From the IMG/VR virus record IMGVR_UViG_3300031758_000185, positions 1 to 39,832 of that record: a DNA stretch of 39,832 bases. One strand, written 5' to 3'. The DNA comes from a virus. The notes under the pieces were generated by a model. The model was not told where the DNA came from. It did no database searches and worked only from the letters and a program-made list of their open reading frames with translations. Positions 1 through 7,798 of the stretch are shown here, piece by piece. Made by a program: the position numbers and the translations under genes. How positions within the stretch are numbered: the first letter of the stretch is position 1; every line of letters starts with the position of its first letter.

Positions 1-551
1 CACCAAACACGTTCACTAATCTCTTGTGGTGCCACTTTAATTCCGTCAAGCAAGGTCATCTTAACGCCTTCACGAAATCCTGCTCTCCATGCTTGAAAAG
101 GACTTCCGGTAATATCAGTATCACTATAACATTCTTTAAATTGACGATAACCATCTTCCCAACAAAAGTCTACTTGAGCACGATCACTTTCACTAGCTTC
201 ATGAGTTTTCATATTGAGAATAAAATCTCGTTTCCATATTTTAAGTCCGCCATTACCGTAAAGTAAGCCATTAAGTTTGTTTTTTCCTAACCAGCTATAT
301 ACCTGTATCTTAGGATTACTTGTATCAATGTCTAGATTAAAGAATTTAGGATTAACTATATTATCAGCGTCAACCGTGATAACCCATTCAGTTTCACTTA
401 ACTCAGCTGCTGCCTTATGTGCAGCATCACTACCCTTCACTCCGTGAACTCGTTTAGCCCAAGGAAGTTTATTGCATAAATCAGCATAATGCTTATCTGC
501 ATTGGGCTCGTCATAACTTAAAAATACAATGTCAAGTTCTATTGTTTTCAT
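1..551 (-). CDS. Probable glycosyltransferase (GT-A fold), C-terminus cut off by window edge
   Basis: The frame stays open from an ATG at 551 to the left edge (183 codons), so the C-terminus is missing. The N-terminus reads MKTIELDIVFLSYDEPNADK, and around residues 58-66 there is a hydrophobic strand followed by D61-A-D63-N. This is the DxD metal and nucleotide-sugar binding signature of GT-A glycosyltransferases. Later segments (YGNGGLKIWKRDF, then SPFQAWRAGFREG) look like the acceptor-side part of such enzymes. The start overlaps the stop of the upstream gene as ATGA (548-551) and has no Shine-Dalgarno of its own, so translation is probably coupled. It is the last visible member of the glycosyltransferase group. 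Sugar donor and acceptor cannot be told. Fold call fairly sure, exact family unknown. Confidence 0.72.
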   Translation of the reverse strand, partial: MKTIELDIVFLSYDEPNADKHYADLCNKLPWAKRVHGVKGSDAAHKAAAELSETEWVITVDADNIVNPKFFNLDIDTSNPKIQVYSWLGKNKLNGLLYGNGGLKIWKRDFILNMKTHEASESDRAQVDFCWEDGYRQFKECYSDTDITGSPFQAWRAGFREGVKMTLLDGIKVAPQEISERVW

Positions 552-1141
552 ATTGTTTCAAATATATATTTGTCAAAAATTCGTCTTGTGTAAACACTAA
601 ATCTATTTGGCAAATCTAATGTAAATAATTTTGTATTTTCTGTAATATCGCCTGCCCTAATGCTTAACATATGAAGGAGGACATTGGGGTCGTTGTAATC
701 AGTTACTAAAAAAATCATTTCAGTTGCACCGTCCCAAATAATATTATTTGAGTATTTGTTGCTCATTGAAAATATTAATGTACTATTTTTTGTATCATGT
801 GAAATTGTGATATCAGGATCTTGCATATTTGACCACTTTTTATCTATTATTCTATGCAAGATATCATCAATCTTTATTAGACTATGAGTGGAAAATTTGT
901 TTAATTTAACTAATTTCTTAGTTGGTAGATCAACCCTATAAGAAAATAAATTTTCCGCACCTGTGGACACTGCTGTAGCAATTTCTTCATCAATTTTTAT
1001 CTTATTTGTATTATCAAATACCGCATGAGAAGGATATATTCCAATTAAAGATCCGTCATCTTTAAATGTTGCATAGTATTCAACGGTTTGATTGACTGGT
1101 AATTTGATCCACTCGTCAAAATCCATTAGTTCTTGTTCCAT
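548..1141 (-). CDS. Hypothetical protein in the glycosyltransferase cluster
   Basis: A 197-residue soluble protein that I do not recognise. It has no signal peptide, membrane segment or obvious catalytic motif. Composition is mixed alpha/beta with many I, D and N residues. The start at 1141 is preferred over an internal ATG at 1126 because AGAGGAG lies just before it on the minus strand. The 1126 start would make a TAATG junction with the upstream gene and remains possible. The 5' end overlaps the upstream glycosyltransferase by 16 bases and the 3' end overlaps the next one as ATGA, so it is translated within the same unit. Its place between two glycosyltransferases suggests a role in the same process, but that is inference only. 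Confidence 0.8.
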   Translation of the reverse strand: MEQELMDFDEWIKLPVNQTVEYYATFKDDGSLIGIYPSHAVFDNTNKIKIDEEIATAVSTGAENLFSYRVDLPTKKLVKLNKFSTHSLIKIDDILHRIIDKKWSNMQDPDITISHDTKNSTLIFSMSNKYSNNIIWDGATEMIFLVTDYNDPNVLLHMLSIRAGDITENTKLFTLDLPNRFSVYTRRIFDKYIFETI

Positions 1142-1968
1142 GCAATCTCCTCTAACATACTAACTATTTCGTCATTAACTAGATCTTTTTCAACATAATG
1201 CACAATATTATGTTGCTGATAATTTCCTATTTTTAATTTTCCTTGGATATTAAAATAAAAACCAGCATGTTCAGTGACTTTATCAGCAGTCCATGACCAA
1301 TTTTGAACCATAGGTTTCATATGAACAATGTTAGGAAACGCTAGATCATAACTTACAATATCACTTATATCTAAAATCTTTGCACTCAAGGCAAACGCTT
1401 CATCTGTTCCAACAACTTTTGGTTTATGTTTTGTAAGATATAAATTACTAAACTCCAAAGGATTTTTTATAATATATCTACCTAGATTAAAAAATTCTGT
1501 TGCAATTTCAGATCCCTGTTTAAAAAAAGTAAACATAGAATATAAATTAGGAAGACCGTTCTTTGTAAATGTTTTTCTATAAAAATCATTTGTAATTGTT
1601 TCGCCTCTATAGGTCAATGCCTTTGAGGGAATATATAATTCACAATTTTCAATAAAGTAATCAATCCAGTGACTATGATCTCTAAGGAAAATCATATCTG
1701 CATCAAGACATACTGTATTTTCAAAAGGAGATAATTGATCCATCCAACTACGACCATCCCAATACGTTTCCTTATCCCAAGCAATAACATGATCAAAGAC
1801 CCAAGGGCTTTTTAAATTGTCAACTAGTTGAGGATTGTCAATTACTAAAGCAACGTTATCATATCCTGGCTTCTGAGTATTTTTAATACTTAATGCAAGA
1901 GCATAGGCTAATTTAAGATAGTCTATATCTTTATTTGAAGCAACTACAATTAAATAACCAAAGTTCAT
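1126..1968 (-). CDS. Probable glycosyltransferase (GT-A fold, GT8-like)
   Basis: 280 residues. The N-terminus (MNFGYLIVVASNKD, then YLKLAYALALSI) fits the first Rossmann strand and helix of nucleotide-diphospho-sugar transferases. CLDADMIFL gives a DxD motif at D89-A-D91, and GTDEAFALSA near residue 190 resembles the distal acidic motif of GT8-like enzymes. No membrane segment or signal peptide is visible, so it should act in the host cytoplasm. The start has a Shine-Dalgarno (TGGAG about 6 bases upstream) and overlaps the upstream glycosyltransferase stop as ATGA at 1965-1968. Likely donor is a nucleotide sugar; acceptor unknown. It could modify fibre proteins encoded just upstream, or a host or phage glycan. 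Confidence 0.78.
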   Translation of the reverse strand: MNFGYLIVVASNKDIDYLKLAYALALSIKNTQKPGYDNVALVIDNPQLVDNLKSPWVFDHVIAWDKETYWDGRSWMDQLSPFENTVCLDADMIFLRDHSHWIDYFIENCELYIPSKALTYRGETITNDFYRKTFTKNGLPNLYSMFTFFKQGSEIATEFFNLGRYIIKNPLEFSNLYLTKHKPKVVGTDEAFALSAKILDISDIVSYDLAFPNIVHMKPMVQNWSWTADKVTEHAGFYFNIQGKLKIGNYQQHNIVHYVEKDLVNDEIVSMLEEIAWNKN

Positions 1969-2825
1969 ATTAACTCCAGTAATTTTTCTTTATTTCTAAT
2001 AATACTTTGTTTGTTCATAATATGAACATCAGATCCTTGTGTAGTTGCAGCCCAGAAATCTCCGCAATTGAGTGGTTTTTCAATTAGAAATGTCAATCGA
2101 TTTTCGATTACATCATGCAAAATATCTTTGTCAAACACCGTTAGAATAGGAGGAAGAGTGTAAATAAATTCTGTTTCAAACCCGTTCATGATATGTTTAG
2201 CAATGCTGAATGAAATATCATTTCGATATTGTCTTGGATCAAATCTAAATAGGTCGGCATAATATCTGTAATTGTCTTTAATATAATCAACTAATTTAAA
2301 AAAGAATCTGCTTTCTTCATTTTTAGTAAACATCACTGTGGTAGCCCAAAACATATGAATCCCAGTTTCACTTACACGTTGATCTAATATACCACTACGG
2401 TCACCCGTTATGTCATTCATAGAATGTCCTAACATTACGCTACTATCTGTGTTCCAGTACTCATTTAGTTTGTTAGAAAAAATTAGATAATCACTATCAA
2501 TTAGCAAAGTTTGATCGTAAGGACTTAAATCCCAAACTGAAAATCTATTTGAATTTACAAAGGGAATTGTCTGGCTGTAGAAACCATCATGCAGTTTTCT
2601 TGTATTTTTTGTTCTAGGCTTTTCAATTTCAATAATCTTATCAAAAATAGACTCGGCTCTAGCATACATCCCTGATTCTTTTAACCAAGCAATAGTCCAT
2701 TTGTCTGTTATTAAACTGACTGGTAATCCCAAATGTTTTTTTGCTAGTCCGCCAGAAATTATACCCATTACACCGTAATCTACTTCTGGGCCATTATGAG
2801 CAAAAATTAATACGCCTTTAGTCAT
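1965..2825 (-). CDS. Probable glycosyltransferase (GT-A-like)
   Basis: 286 residues. It begins with a hydrophobic strand (MTKGVLIFAHNG) and carries LLIDSDYLIF, a DxD motif at D110-S-D112 in the position expected for GT-A enzymes. A later block (FATTVMFTKNEE-like region, then DISFSIAKHIMNG) is compatible with the acceptor half. It is related in outline to the next gene but clearly diverged. The start is fused to the upstream stop as ATGA (2822-2825) with no visible Shine-Dalgarno, which suggests translational coupling. The downstream gene overlaps the same way. Function beyond glycosyl transfer cannot be read. Confidence 0.72.
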   Translation of the reverse strand: MTKGVLIFAHNGPEVDYGVMGIISGGLAKKHLGLPVSLITDKWTIAWLKESGMYARAESIFDKIIEIEKPRTKNTRKLHDGFYSQTIPFVNSNRFSVWDLSPYDQTLLIDSDYLIFSNKLNEYWNTDSSVMLGHSMNDITGDRSGILDQRVSETGIHMFWATTVMFTKNEESRFFFKLVDYIKDNYRYYADLFRFDPRQYRNDISFSIAKHIMNGFETEFIYTLPPILTVFDKDILHDVIENRLTFLIEKPLNCGDFWAATTQGSDVHIMNKQSIIRNKEKLLELI

Positions 2826-3172
2826 ATATTCAATAATTTTTCTACGGTCCTGCTAGATTTAATTTTTTCGTATTCTTCGTGATATTCGTAGGTGGCAGTA
2901 AAATACCTATCTAAAATTTCATCTCGAAATATTTGTAGGTCTGGAATTAAAATTGGATTTTCATTTTGATCAATTAGAGGAACATTTTCTGTTCTGTCTT
3001 GATCAATTAGCATTTGAACAAAAACTAATAGTGTTCTATCAATCTTAAATATACCGCCGGAGTGGCCGTAAGTCAATTTGCCCTCAATTTTTTCTTTAAG
3101 GGTTTTTCTTTGAATTGCTAGGGTTTGTCTATAATTTGAAAAATCTAAGGCAGCTTTTAGACGGTCGTCCAT
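2822..3172 (-). CDS. Hypothetical small protein, first gene of the glycosyltransferase unit
   Basis: 116 residues, charged, mostly helical in appearance, no membrane segment. The middle (GHSGGIFKIDRTLLVFVQMLID) is the only hydrophobic patch. A strong Shine-Dalgarno (AGGAGA) lies 4 bases before the ATG at 3172, and a perfect late-promoter motif lies 26 bases upstream, so it probably leads its own late transcript covering the glycosyltransferases. Its stop overlaps the next start as ATGA. I have an impression of similar small proteins among marine T4-like phages but cannot name a function. Confidence 0.8.
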   Translation of the reverse strand: MDDRLKAALDFSNYRQTLAIQRKTLKEKIEGKLTYGHSGGIFKIDRTLLVFVQMLIDQDRTENVPLIDQNENPILIPDLQIFRDEILDRYFTATYEYHEEYEKIKSSRTVEKLLNI

Positions 3173-3179
3173 GGTATCT

Positions 3180-3219
3180 CCTATAAAACACGCACATTAT
3201 TTATATGGCGTCTTATAGG
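3180..3219. repeat. Inverted repeat enclosing a late promoter
   Basis: CCTATAA (3180-3186) pairs with TTATAGG (3213-3219), and inside it ACGC (3190-3193) pairs with GCGT (3208-3211). The loop contains the TATAAATA motif. In minus-strand RNA that reads through from the upstream gene this could form an 11-bp interrupted hairpin. No U-tract follows, so it is not a classic terminator. Confidence 0.6.
3198..3205 (-). promoter_or_regulatory. T4-type late promoter, perfect TATAAATA
   Basis: The minus strand reads TATAAATA, the T4 late-promoter consensus recognised by gp55-containing polymerase. It lies 26 bases before the start at 3172, in a 57-base gap. It would drive the small ORF and the coupled glycosyltransferases. 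Confidence 0.75.
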
Positions 3220-3229
3220 GGATTAAAAT

Positions 3230-4141
3230 TTATGAACCAGAGATTGCACTCAAAGAAGACGACGATGGGCCTACAGTGGTAAATGTACCACTTGGTTGTA
3301 AAAATCCAGAAGGACGAACCTGATCAACTGTTAGAGTAAGCGTACCGTCAACTAAATCTCCAGGAGGAATTGCCGGTGTTCCGCCTCCTGGTACTGGATC
3401 AGTGTATGCATCTAACCACGTTATTCTAAAATTAACAACATTGGCGGTTCCTAATGTATTGCTTGCAACATTACACGATGCTTCTAAACGCCATTTGTTA
3501 TTAGAATATGCCGAGCTTCCTGAAATTTCAGCAAAAGTCTGAAAACCACTAGTTAAAGAAAAGAAATTAATTCCAGAGGGGCCGCCTACAAATGATTGAG
3601 CTCCTGCAGAACTTAATAAATTACTCCACGAAGTATTTTGTGCTTCACCGTTGCCGCCGGTTCTGGTGCTAGCAAATCGAATCTTTCCGCCTGCATTAAA
3701 GAAAAATCTTGCTTGTTCTGCTGTGGAAAATGTAACCGATGCTGTAGCACTAACTGATTGATACCACGATGAAGTAAATGATGTGCTGTTAATTGCTTCT
3801 GTTACAAACTGGCCAGTTCCTAAATTGAATCGATTGGTAACTGCGGTATTAGCAACAGTGTCATATTGAGAATTAGGATTGCTTGCACCAAATCTAATAA
3901 CATCACCCACTGCCACTTGCACCAACGAAGCTGCTGATCCAGTTTGGTGTAGAATAGCATTGTAGATATCGTATCTAAGAGAATCCCATTGTGTTTTTGT
4001 TACAGTATTTCCAGCAGATACTAAAGAACTAAAAGTTGTTTGACCATAACCAAAATTACCGGATCCTGTACTCATGACGTTAATAATTTTAGTTCTGATT
4101 GAGTTGTAATCTGTTGCGGAAATGAAATCACCGATTGCCAT
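3230..4141 (-). CDS. Putative virion structural / fibre-tip protein
   Basis: 303 residues, rich in S, T, G, A and N with few charged residues, as in phage fibre or adhesin proteins. The N-terminal ~70 residues (MAIGDFISATDYNSIRTKII, then FGYGQ and a W-D-L-R-Y-D block followed by LHQTG) match a pattern I recall from structural proteins of marine T4-like phages. The middle is beta-rich. The C-terminus has PGGGTPAIPPGD and ends in a serine-rich stretch. AAGGA lies 7 bases before the start. It follows the four fibre paralogs after a 9-base gap, so it may be the last fibre-associated subunit. The function is inferred from composition and place. Confidence 0.72.
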   Translation of the reverse strand: MAIGDFISATDYNSIRTKIINVMSTGSGNFGYGQTTFSSLVSAGNTVTKTQWDSLRYDIYNAILHQTGSAASLVQVAVGDVIRFGASNPNSQYDTVANTAVTNRFNLGTGQFVTEAINSTSFTSSWYQSVSATASVTFSTAEQARFFFNAGGKIRFASTRTGGNGEAQNTSWSNLLSSAGAQSFVGGPSGINFFSLTSGFQTFAEISGSSAYSNNKWRLEASCNVASNTLGTANVVNFRITWLDAYTDPVPGGGTPAIPPGDLVDGTLTLTVDQVRPSGFLQPSGTFTTVGPSSSSLSAISGS

Positions 4142-4150
4142 AATTTATCC

Positions 4151-5908
4151 TTATAATACCAATGCTTCTATAACACCCGAATCAGACTGATGGTCTTCGA
4201 GGGCAATAGCAAAATAATCTGTGTCAGATTTATTAGCAGCTGATGCAGCACCGTACATATTTTGGGCCGGAACAAGTTTGTCACCTTTCTTAACTGTACC
4301 TTGTACTTTTACAGGTACTCGACCCTTCAATGCTATATATGTCCCGCCTTCTAAATCTTTGTTCATCATAAATCCAGGATTGGCAGATACTATGCCAATT
4401 GCTCTATCACCATATGTAGCGGCTGTAACTTCTTTTTCTCCACCAATTGCAACCACTGTTCCAACATCATATTGTTTATCTGCAAGGTATTTTTCTGCAA
4501 GGTCAGCATATTGTGCTGCGGTAGCAGTACCATCAAATGTATTTGCTAATAAATTACCAGAACTGTCTCTAGCTGCAATAGAGTTTGCAGTTTTAGTTGT
4601 TCTTGCAGATCGATAATTTGGATCAGTATCTACTGCTACGTCATCAATCTTTAATCTATCGGATTTATCAGTAACTCCAATAAATCTAGTTGCTGTTAAA
4701 TTTCCTGCACCATCTCTAAGTGCAACTGAAGTTGCTACGGCACCTTGCTCGCCAACTAGACTGTTTAAACTTAAAGAATTGGTAGATGTTCCGGTAATAT
4801 TTCCAATTACGTTTCCGGTAAGTGTACCGGTAAAACTACCAATAAATGTTTGAGTATCTGCATTAAATGATAAAACTTCATTGTTGGCTAGCAAATTACC
4901 TCTATGAATACCCAATGTATTACCTGTAAGATTGCCTAATACATTCCCAGTAAACAATGTAGAATAAACATTGGCCCATCTAGAAGTAGAAGATCCTAGA
5001 TTAAAGAAATTAGTAGTTCCGGGAATCATTCCTGTTGAGGAGATAATTCCAACGTTTCTTAAATCGCTGTCACTTACTCGTATTCTTAGAGTTATTGTAT
5101 TACCTAATCGATTTTCAATAACTGGTTCATCACCGTTTTCAACTCTAATACGCAGATCATTTTGATCGCCAATAGTAAGACCAGTGTCTTTAAAAGAAAT
5201 TTCGTTGTCAAACGATACTTCACCTAGTCTAATATATTCTGAAGCTGGGTACCCACCTAGCCTTGCTGCATTACTTGCGGTACCCCAGAAATAATGATCT
5301 GTGGATGTAACTCCTGTTGTACCATTAGTGTTAACTAGATTAACACCTTTCTTAATTGTTGTGAATCCTGTAATAGGATTAATTGTACTGTTTAGTGTAA
5401 ATGCATCTTTACTAACTATTGATATTACATCACCACCTGCTTGAAACTTTACAATGGTATGATTGTTGCCAATTGTATCTTTTACCACTTGAGAAACTAC
5501 TGCACTTGCTCCTAGATCTGGAGGAGTTTCTGGACCAATTAATACAAACTCAGTTCCGTTCCAAGTATATAGTTGTCCTGCGCTGGTATCAAACCAAAAA
5601 TCGCCTGACTGTAATCCGGAAGGTGCAGTTGGGCCTACTTCAGCTCCACTAGCTGTTCTAAATCGTGCGCCATCATAGAAACGTATTTTTTTATTGCCGC
5701 TATCATACCAAATTTGACCAACAACTGCCTTGGGTGGTGCTGAAGTATTTGCAAAATTTTCCATTAAATGCAAGAAATTTTCGTTCTGTACTTCGCCGTA
5801 GCCTGCGTAATTTTTTCCTACAAAACGCAGATCAGTGGTGGTATCAATGGTTCCATCGTCAACTGAGACTAGAAAAGTTCCATTAAATTTGTCTACTTGA
5901 TATGCCAT
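4151..5908 (-). CDS. Fibre-like structural protein, paralog 1 (G2-like C-terminal domain)
   Basis: 585 residues. Residues 1-125 form the module shared by four tandem genes: an opening Y-x-V-x-K strand, a DG-x-x-DTTT-x-L segment, GYGEVQNENFLHLMENFAN, then GQIWYD, FYDG, and a second WF/WNG/GP block. The centre is made of short beta repeats of the type common in trimeric fibres. Residues 462-585 contain AQYADLAEKY, GTVVAIGG, GIVSANPGFMMN and GRVPVKVQG. This resembles the self-cleaving intramolecular chaperone (peptidase G2) domain of phage tailspikes and is shared with the neighbouring paralog. It probably forms a trimeric side or tail fibre. CGGAG precedes the start by 7 bases, with a late motif just upstream. 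Structural role fairly sure; self-cleavage is inference. Confidence 0.8.
   Translation of the reverse strand: MAYQVDKFNGTFLVSVDDGTIDTTTDLRFVGKNYAGYGEVQNENFLHLMENFANTSAPPKAVVGQIWYDSGNKKIRFYDGARFRTASGAEVGPTAPSGLQSGDFWFDTSAGQLYTWNGTEFVLIGPETPPDLGASAVVSQVVKDTIGNNHTIVKFQAGGDVISIVSKDAFTLNSTINPITGFTTIKKGVNLVNTNGTTGVTSTDHYFWGTASNAARLGGYPASEYIRLGEVSFDNEISFKDTGLTIGDQNDLRIRVENGDEPVIENRLGNTITLRIRVSDSDLRNVGIISSTGMIPGTTNFFNLGSSTSRWANVYSTLFTGNVLGNLTGNTLGIHRGNLLANNEVLSFNADTQTFIGSFTGTLTGNVIGNITGTSTNSLSLNSLVGEQGAVATSVALRDGAGNLTATRFIGVTDKSDRLKIDDVAVDTDPNYRSARTTKTANSIAARDSSGNLLANTFDGTATAAQYADLAEKYLADKQYDVGTVVAIGGEKEVTAATYGDRAIGIVSANPGFMMNKDLEGGTYIALKGRVPVKVQGTVKKGDKLVPAQNMYGAASAANKSDTDYFAIALEDHQSDSGVIEALVL
4491..4518 (-). 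repeat. 28-base repeat, copy A (in paralog 1)
   Basis: Twenty-eight bases identical to 6304-6331 in the neighbouring paralog. They encode the AQYADLAEK segment that opens the C-terminal G2-like domain. The flanking DNA is much less similar. Confidence 0.85.
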
Positions 5909-5930
5909 TGATATACTCCGTTCTAACTAT

Positions 5931-5938
5931 TATTTATC
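5931..5938 (-). promoter_or_regulatory. Candidate late promoter (GATAAATA)
   Basis: The minus strand reads GATAAATA, one mismatch at the first, least conserved position of the late consensus. It lies 22 bases before the start at 5908 in a 43-base gap. Confidence 0.6.
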
Positions 5939-5951
5939 GCTATAAAGCTAT

Positions 5952-7772
5952 TTAAACTCTGCCTACTGCTACTTCGATAACTCCACTTACACCATCAAAA
6001 TCAGCTAGAGCCTTGCCTATAATCGTACCTATTTGCGGGTTTGTTGCTTTACGGGCATAACCGCCACCGCCACTCATCAACATATCGCCCTTTTGTATTT
6101 TACCTCTTACTTTACAGGGTACACGACCTTGTAATGCAAGTGCAACTGTGTGTTTGCCTACACACTTGCTATTCATTAAATATGCAGGATCAGTGGAAAC
6201 TACTCCAGCTAATCTAGCTGTACCGTCTTCTGCTAGTGTTACTTCAAATTCACCACCAAATTCTAGCACTGTTCCTGCTTCGTAATTTGCATCTGCTACA
6301 TACTTTTCTGCAAGGTCAGCATATTGTGCTGTAGTTGCAATACCTTCAAAATAATTAGCATAGACTCTATTCCATTTAAAATTTGAGTGTCCTATGTTTT
6401 GAGGCGTTGCATTTAATGGCACTAGTGCTGGTTGTGCAGCGCCTCCTTCAGTCAAAGATTTATTACTATTCCATAGGGCTAGTGTCAGCGCATCTCCGGT
6501 ACCAGCACCGCCTGTAGATAATATGAGTGAAGGAGTATTTGTGCTAACAAAACCTGCATTACTTAGAAGAGGGTTAGTAGCATCCGAATAACCAATTGTT
6601 ACATTTTCAGTAAGACTAGGCCCAAAAGTTGCATAATTGCTTACTCGCAAAGTAAGAAGTGTTCCTACACTAATTAGATTAGAATACTTTATATCTACAG
6701 CTAACCTATCCCCTGTAAGAGTCTCTGCATTTGCAGGAACTGTGATATTTGCAGTACCATCAAATAGTACGCCATTAATTGTTCTTGCTGTTTCTAGTTT
6801 TGTGGTCGAAAATGCGTTGCCTGATAATGTAGCACCAACAAACTCGTTGGCTTCTACCCTAATAAATCTACTAGTTCCGGTAGTTGCTGTCACATTACCG
6901 CTGACATTCCCCACTAAATCAGCTGTAATAGTTCCTGCAGAAAAATCTCCTGCGCTGTCTCTAGCAACAATTTTACCAATAACGTTAGCAGAACTAGCAT
7001 CTACCGACCACGTTGTTGCTGCCGATCCATTAAAATTTGCACCTGTTAAGTATGTGCCTCTTGTTAACGTGTTAGTTGTATTTGATCCAATTGTAATATC
7101 TGTTTGACCATCAAAAAAGACACCGTTAATTCGTCTACCTGGTTCTAATCTAGATGCACTAGAAGCATTACCAACTAACGGTCCAATTGCTGGTCTATTA
7201 GATGAAAAATTTGTACCTGCTTGTAGACTAGTAAATCCTGTAACTAAGTTGCTGTCGTCAATGGTAAATGGTTCGTCGGCACATATAACAAAAGTTGTGC
7301 CGTCTACTAAAATTTCTACTACTGCATGTTCTATGTTGGCATTGTCTAATATTGTTCTAGCTCTAATTCGAGTAGCGCCAAAACCTTCTACTGCTTCTGG
7401 TCCTATTAATTTCCAAAATCCCGAATCAAATATGAACAATTGATCAGTAGTATCTTTATACCAAAGAGCACCGTCAAATCCTTCGGGTTCTGTATTGCTG
7501 GTTGTTGCCGAGCCCACTGGGGTCCATGCTGTACCATTATAAACATTAAGTGATCCTAGCGATGTATTATACCATGCTTGACCTGTTATTGGCCGCGAAG
7601 GCGGATCTTCATTGGCAAAATTCTCTAGTAAGAATACAAAATTTTCATTTTGTACTTCACCATACCCAGTATAGTTTCTGCCAAGCAATCCTAGACTGGT
7701 TGAAGTATCTAGTGTGCCGTCTTCTAGCACTACTAATTGCCCGCCACTAAACTTGTTTATGATGTATGCCAT
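5952..7772 (-). CDS. Fibre-like structural protein, paralog 2 (G2-like C-terminal domain)
   Basis: 606 residues. It has the same N-terminal module as its three neighbours: GYGEVQNENFVFLLENFANE, then GQAWYN, LWYKDTTDQLF and LIGPEAVEGFGA. A repetitive beta centre holds two copies of an R-x-INGVxFDG segment near residues 212 and 326, typical of fibre shaft repeats. Residues 479-606 repeat the AQYADLAEKY / GTVLEFGGEFEVT / GVVSTDPAYLMN / GRVPCKV plan of the downstream paralog. GGGGAG lies 6 bases before the start. It probably forms a trimeric fibre related to the product of the next gene, perhaps a heteromer or an alternative fibre. The C-terminal domain may act as a folding chaperone. Confidence 0.8.
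   Translation of the reverse strand: MAYIINKFSGGQLVVLEDGTLDTSTSLGLLGRNYTGYGEVQNENFVFLLENFANEDPPSRPITGQAWYNTSLGSLNVYNGTAWTPVGSATTSNTEPEGFDGALWYKDTTDQLFIFDSGFWKLIGPEAVEGFGATRIRARTILDNANIEHAVVEILVDGTTFVICADEPFTIDDSNLVTGFTSLQAGTNFSSNRPAIGPLVGNASSASRLEPGRRINGVFFDGQTDITIGSNTTNTLTRGTYLTGANFNGSAATTWSVDASSANVIGKIVARDSAGDFSAGTITADLVGNVSGNVTATTGTSRFIRVEANEFVGATLSGNAFSTTKLETARTINGVLFDGTANITVPANAETLTGDRLAVDIKYSNLISVGTLLTLRVSNYATFGPSLTENVTIGYSDATNPLLSNAGFVSTNTPSLILSTGGAGTGDALTLALWNSNKSLTEGGAAQPALVPLNATPQNIGHSNFKWNRVYANYFEGIATTAQYADLAEKYVADANYEAGTVLEFGGEFEVTLAEDGTARLAGVVSTDPAYLMNSKCVGKHTVALALQGRVPCKVRGKIQKGDMLMSGGGGYARKATNPQIGTIIGKALADFDGVSGVIEVAVGRV
6304..6331 (-). repeat. 28-base repeat, copy B (in paralog 2)
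   Basis: Identical over 28 bases to 4491-4518. It codes for the start of the shared C-terminal domain. Confidence 0.85.
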
Positions 7773-7788
7773 TTATCGCTCCCCTACA

Positions 7789-7796
7789 TATTTAAC
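7789..7796 (-). promoter_or_regulatory. Candidate variant late promoter (GTTAAATA)
   Basis: The minus strand reads GTTAAATA, 17 bases before the start at 7772 in a 26-base gap. The same octamer occurs 20 bases before gp6 (29552-29559). It differs from the late consensus at positions 1 and 2, so it is a weaker call. Confidence 0.4.
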
Positions 7797-7798
7797 TA

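Noticed and set aside
3180-3219. Rho-independent terminator after the fibre block
   Set aside because: Stem is interrupted, has few G-C pairs, and no run of T follows on the transcribed side.
4221-4616. Plus-strand ORF of 131 codons
   Set aside because: Antisense to a clear fibre gene, no start signal, composition typical of a reverse-frame shadow.
6637-7107. Plus-strand ORF of 156 codons
   Set aside because: Antisense shadow of the fibre paralog; hydrophobic by chance of the reverse frame.
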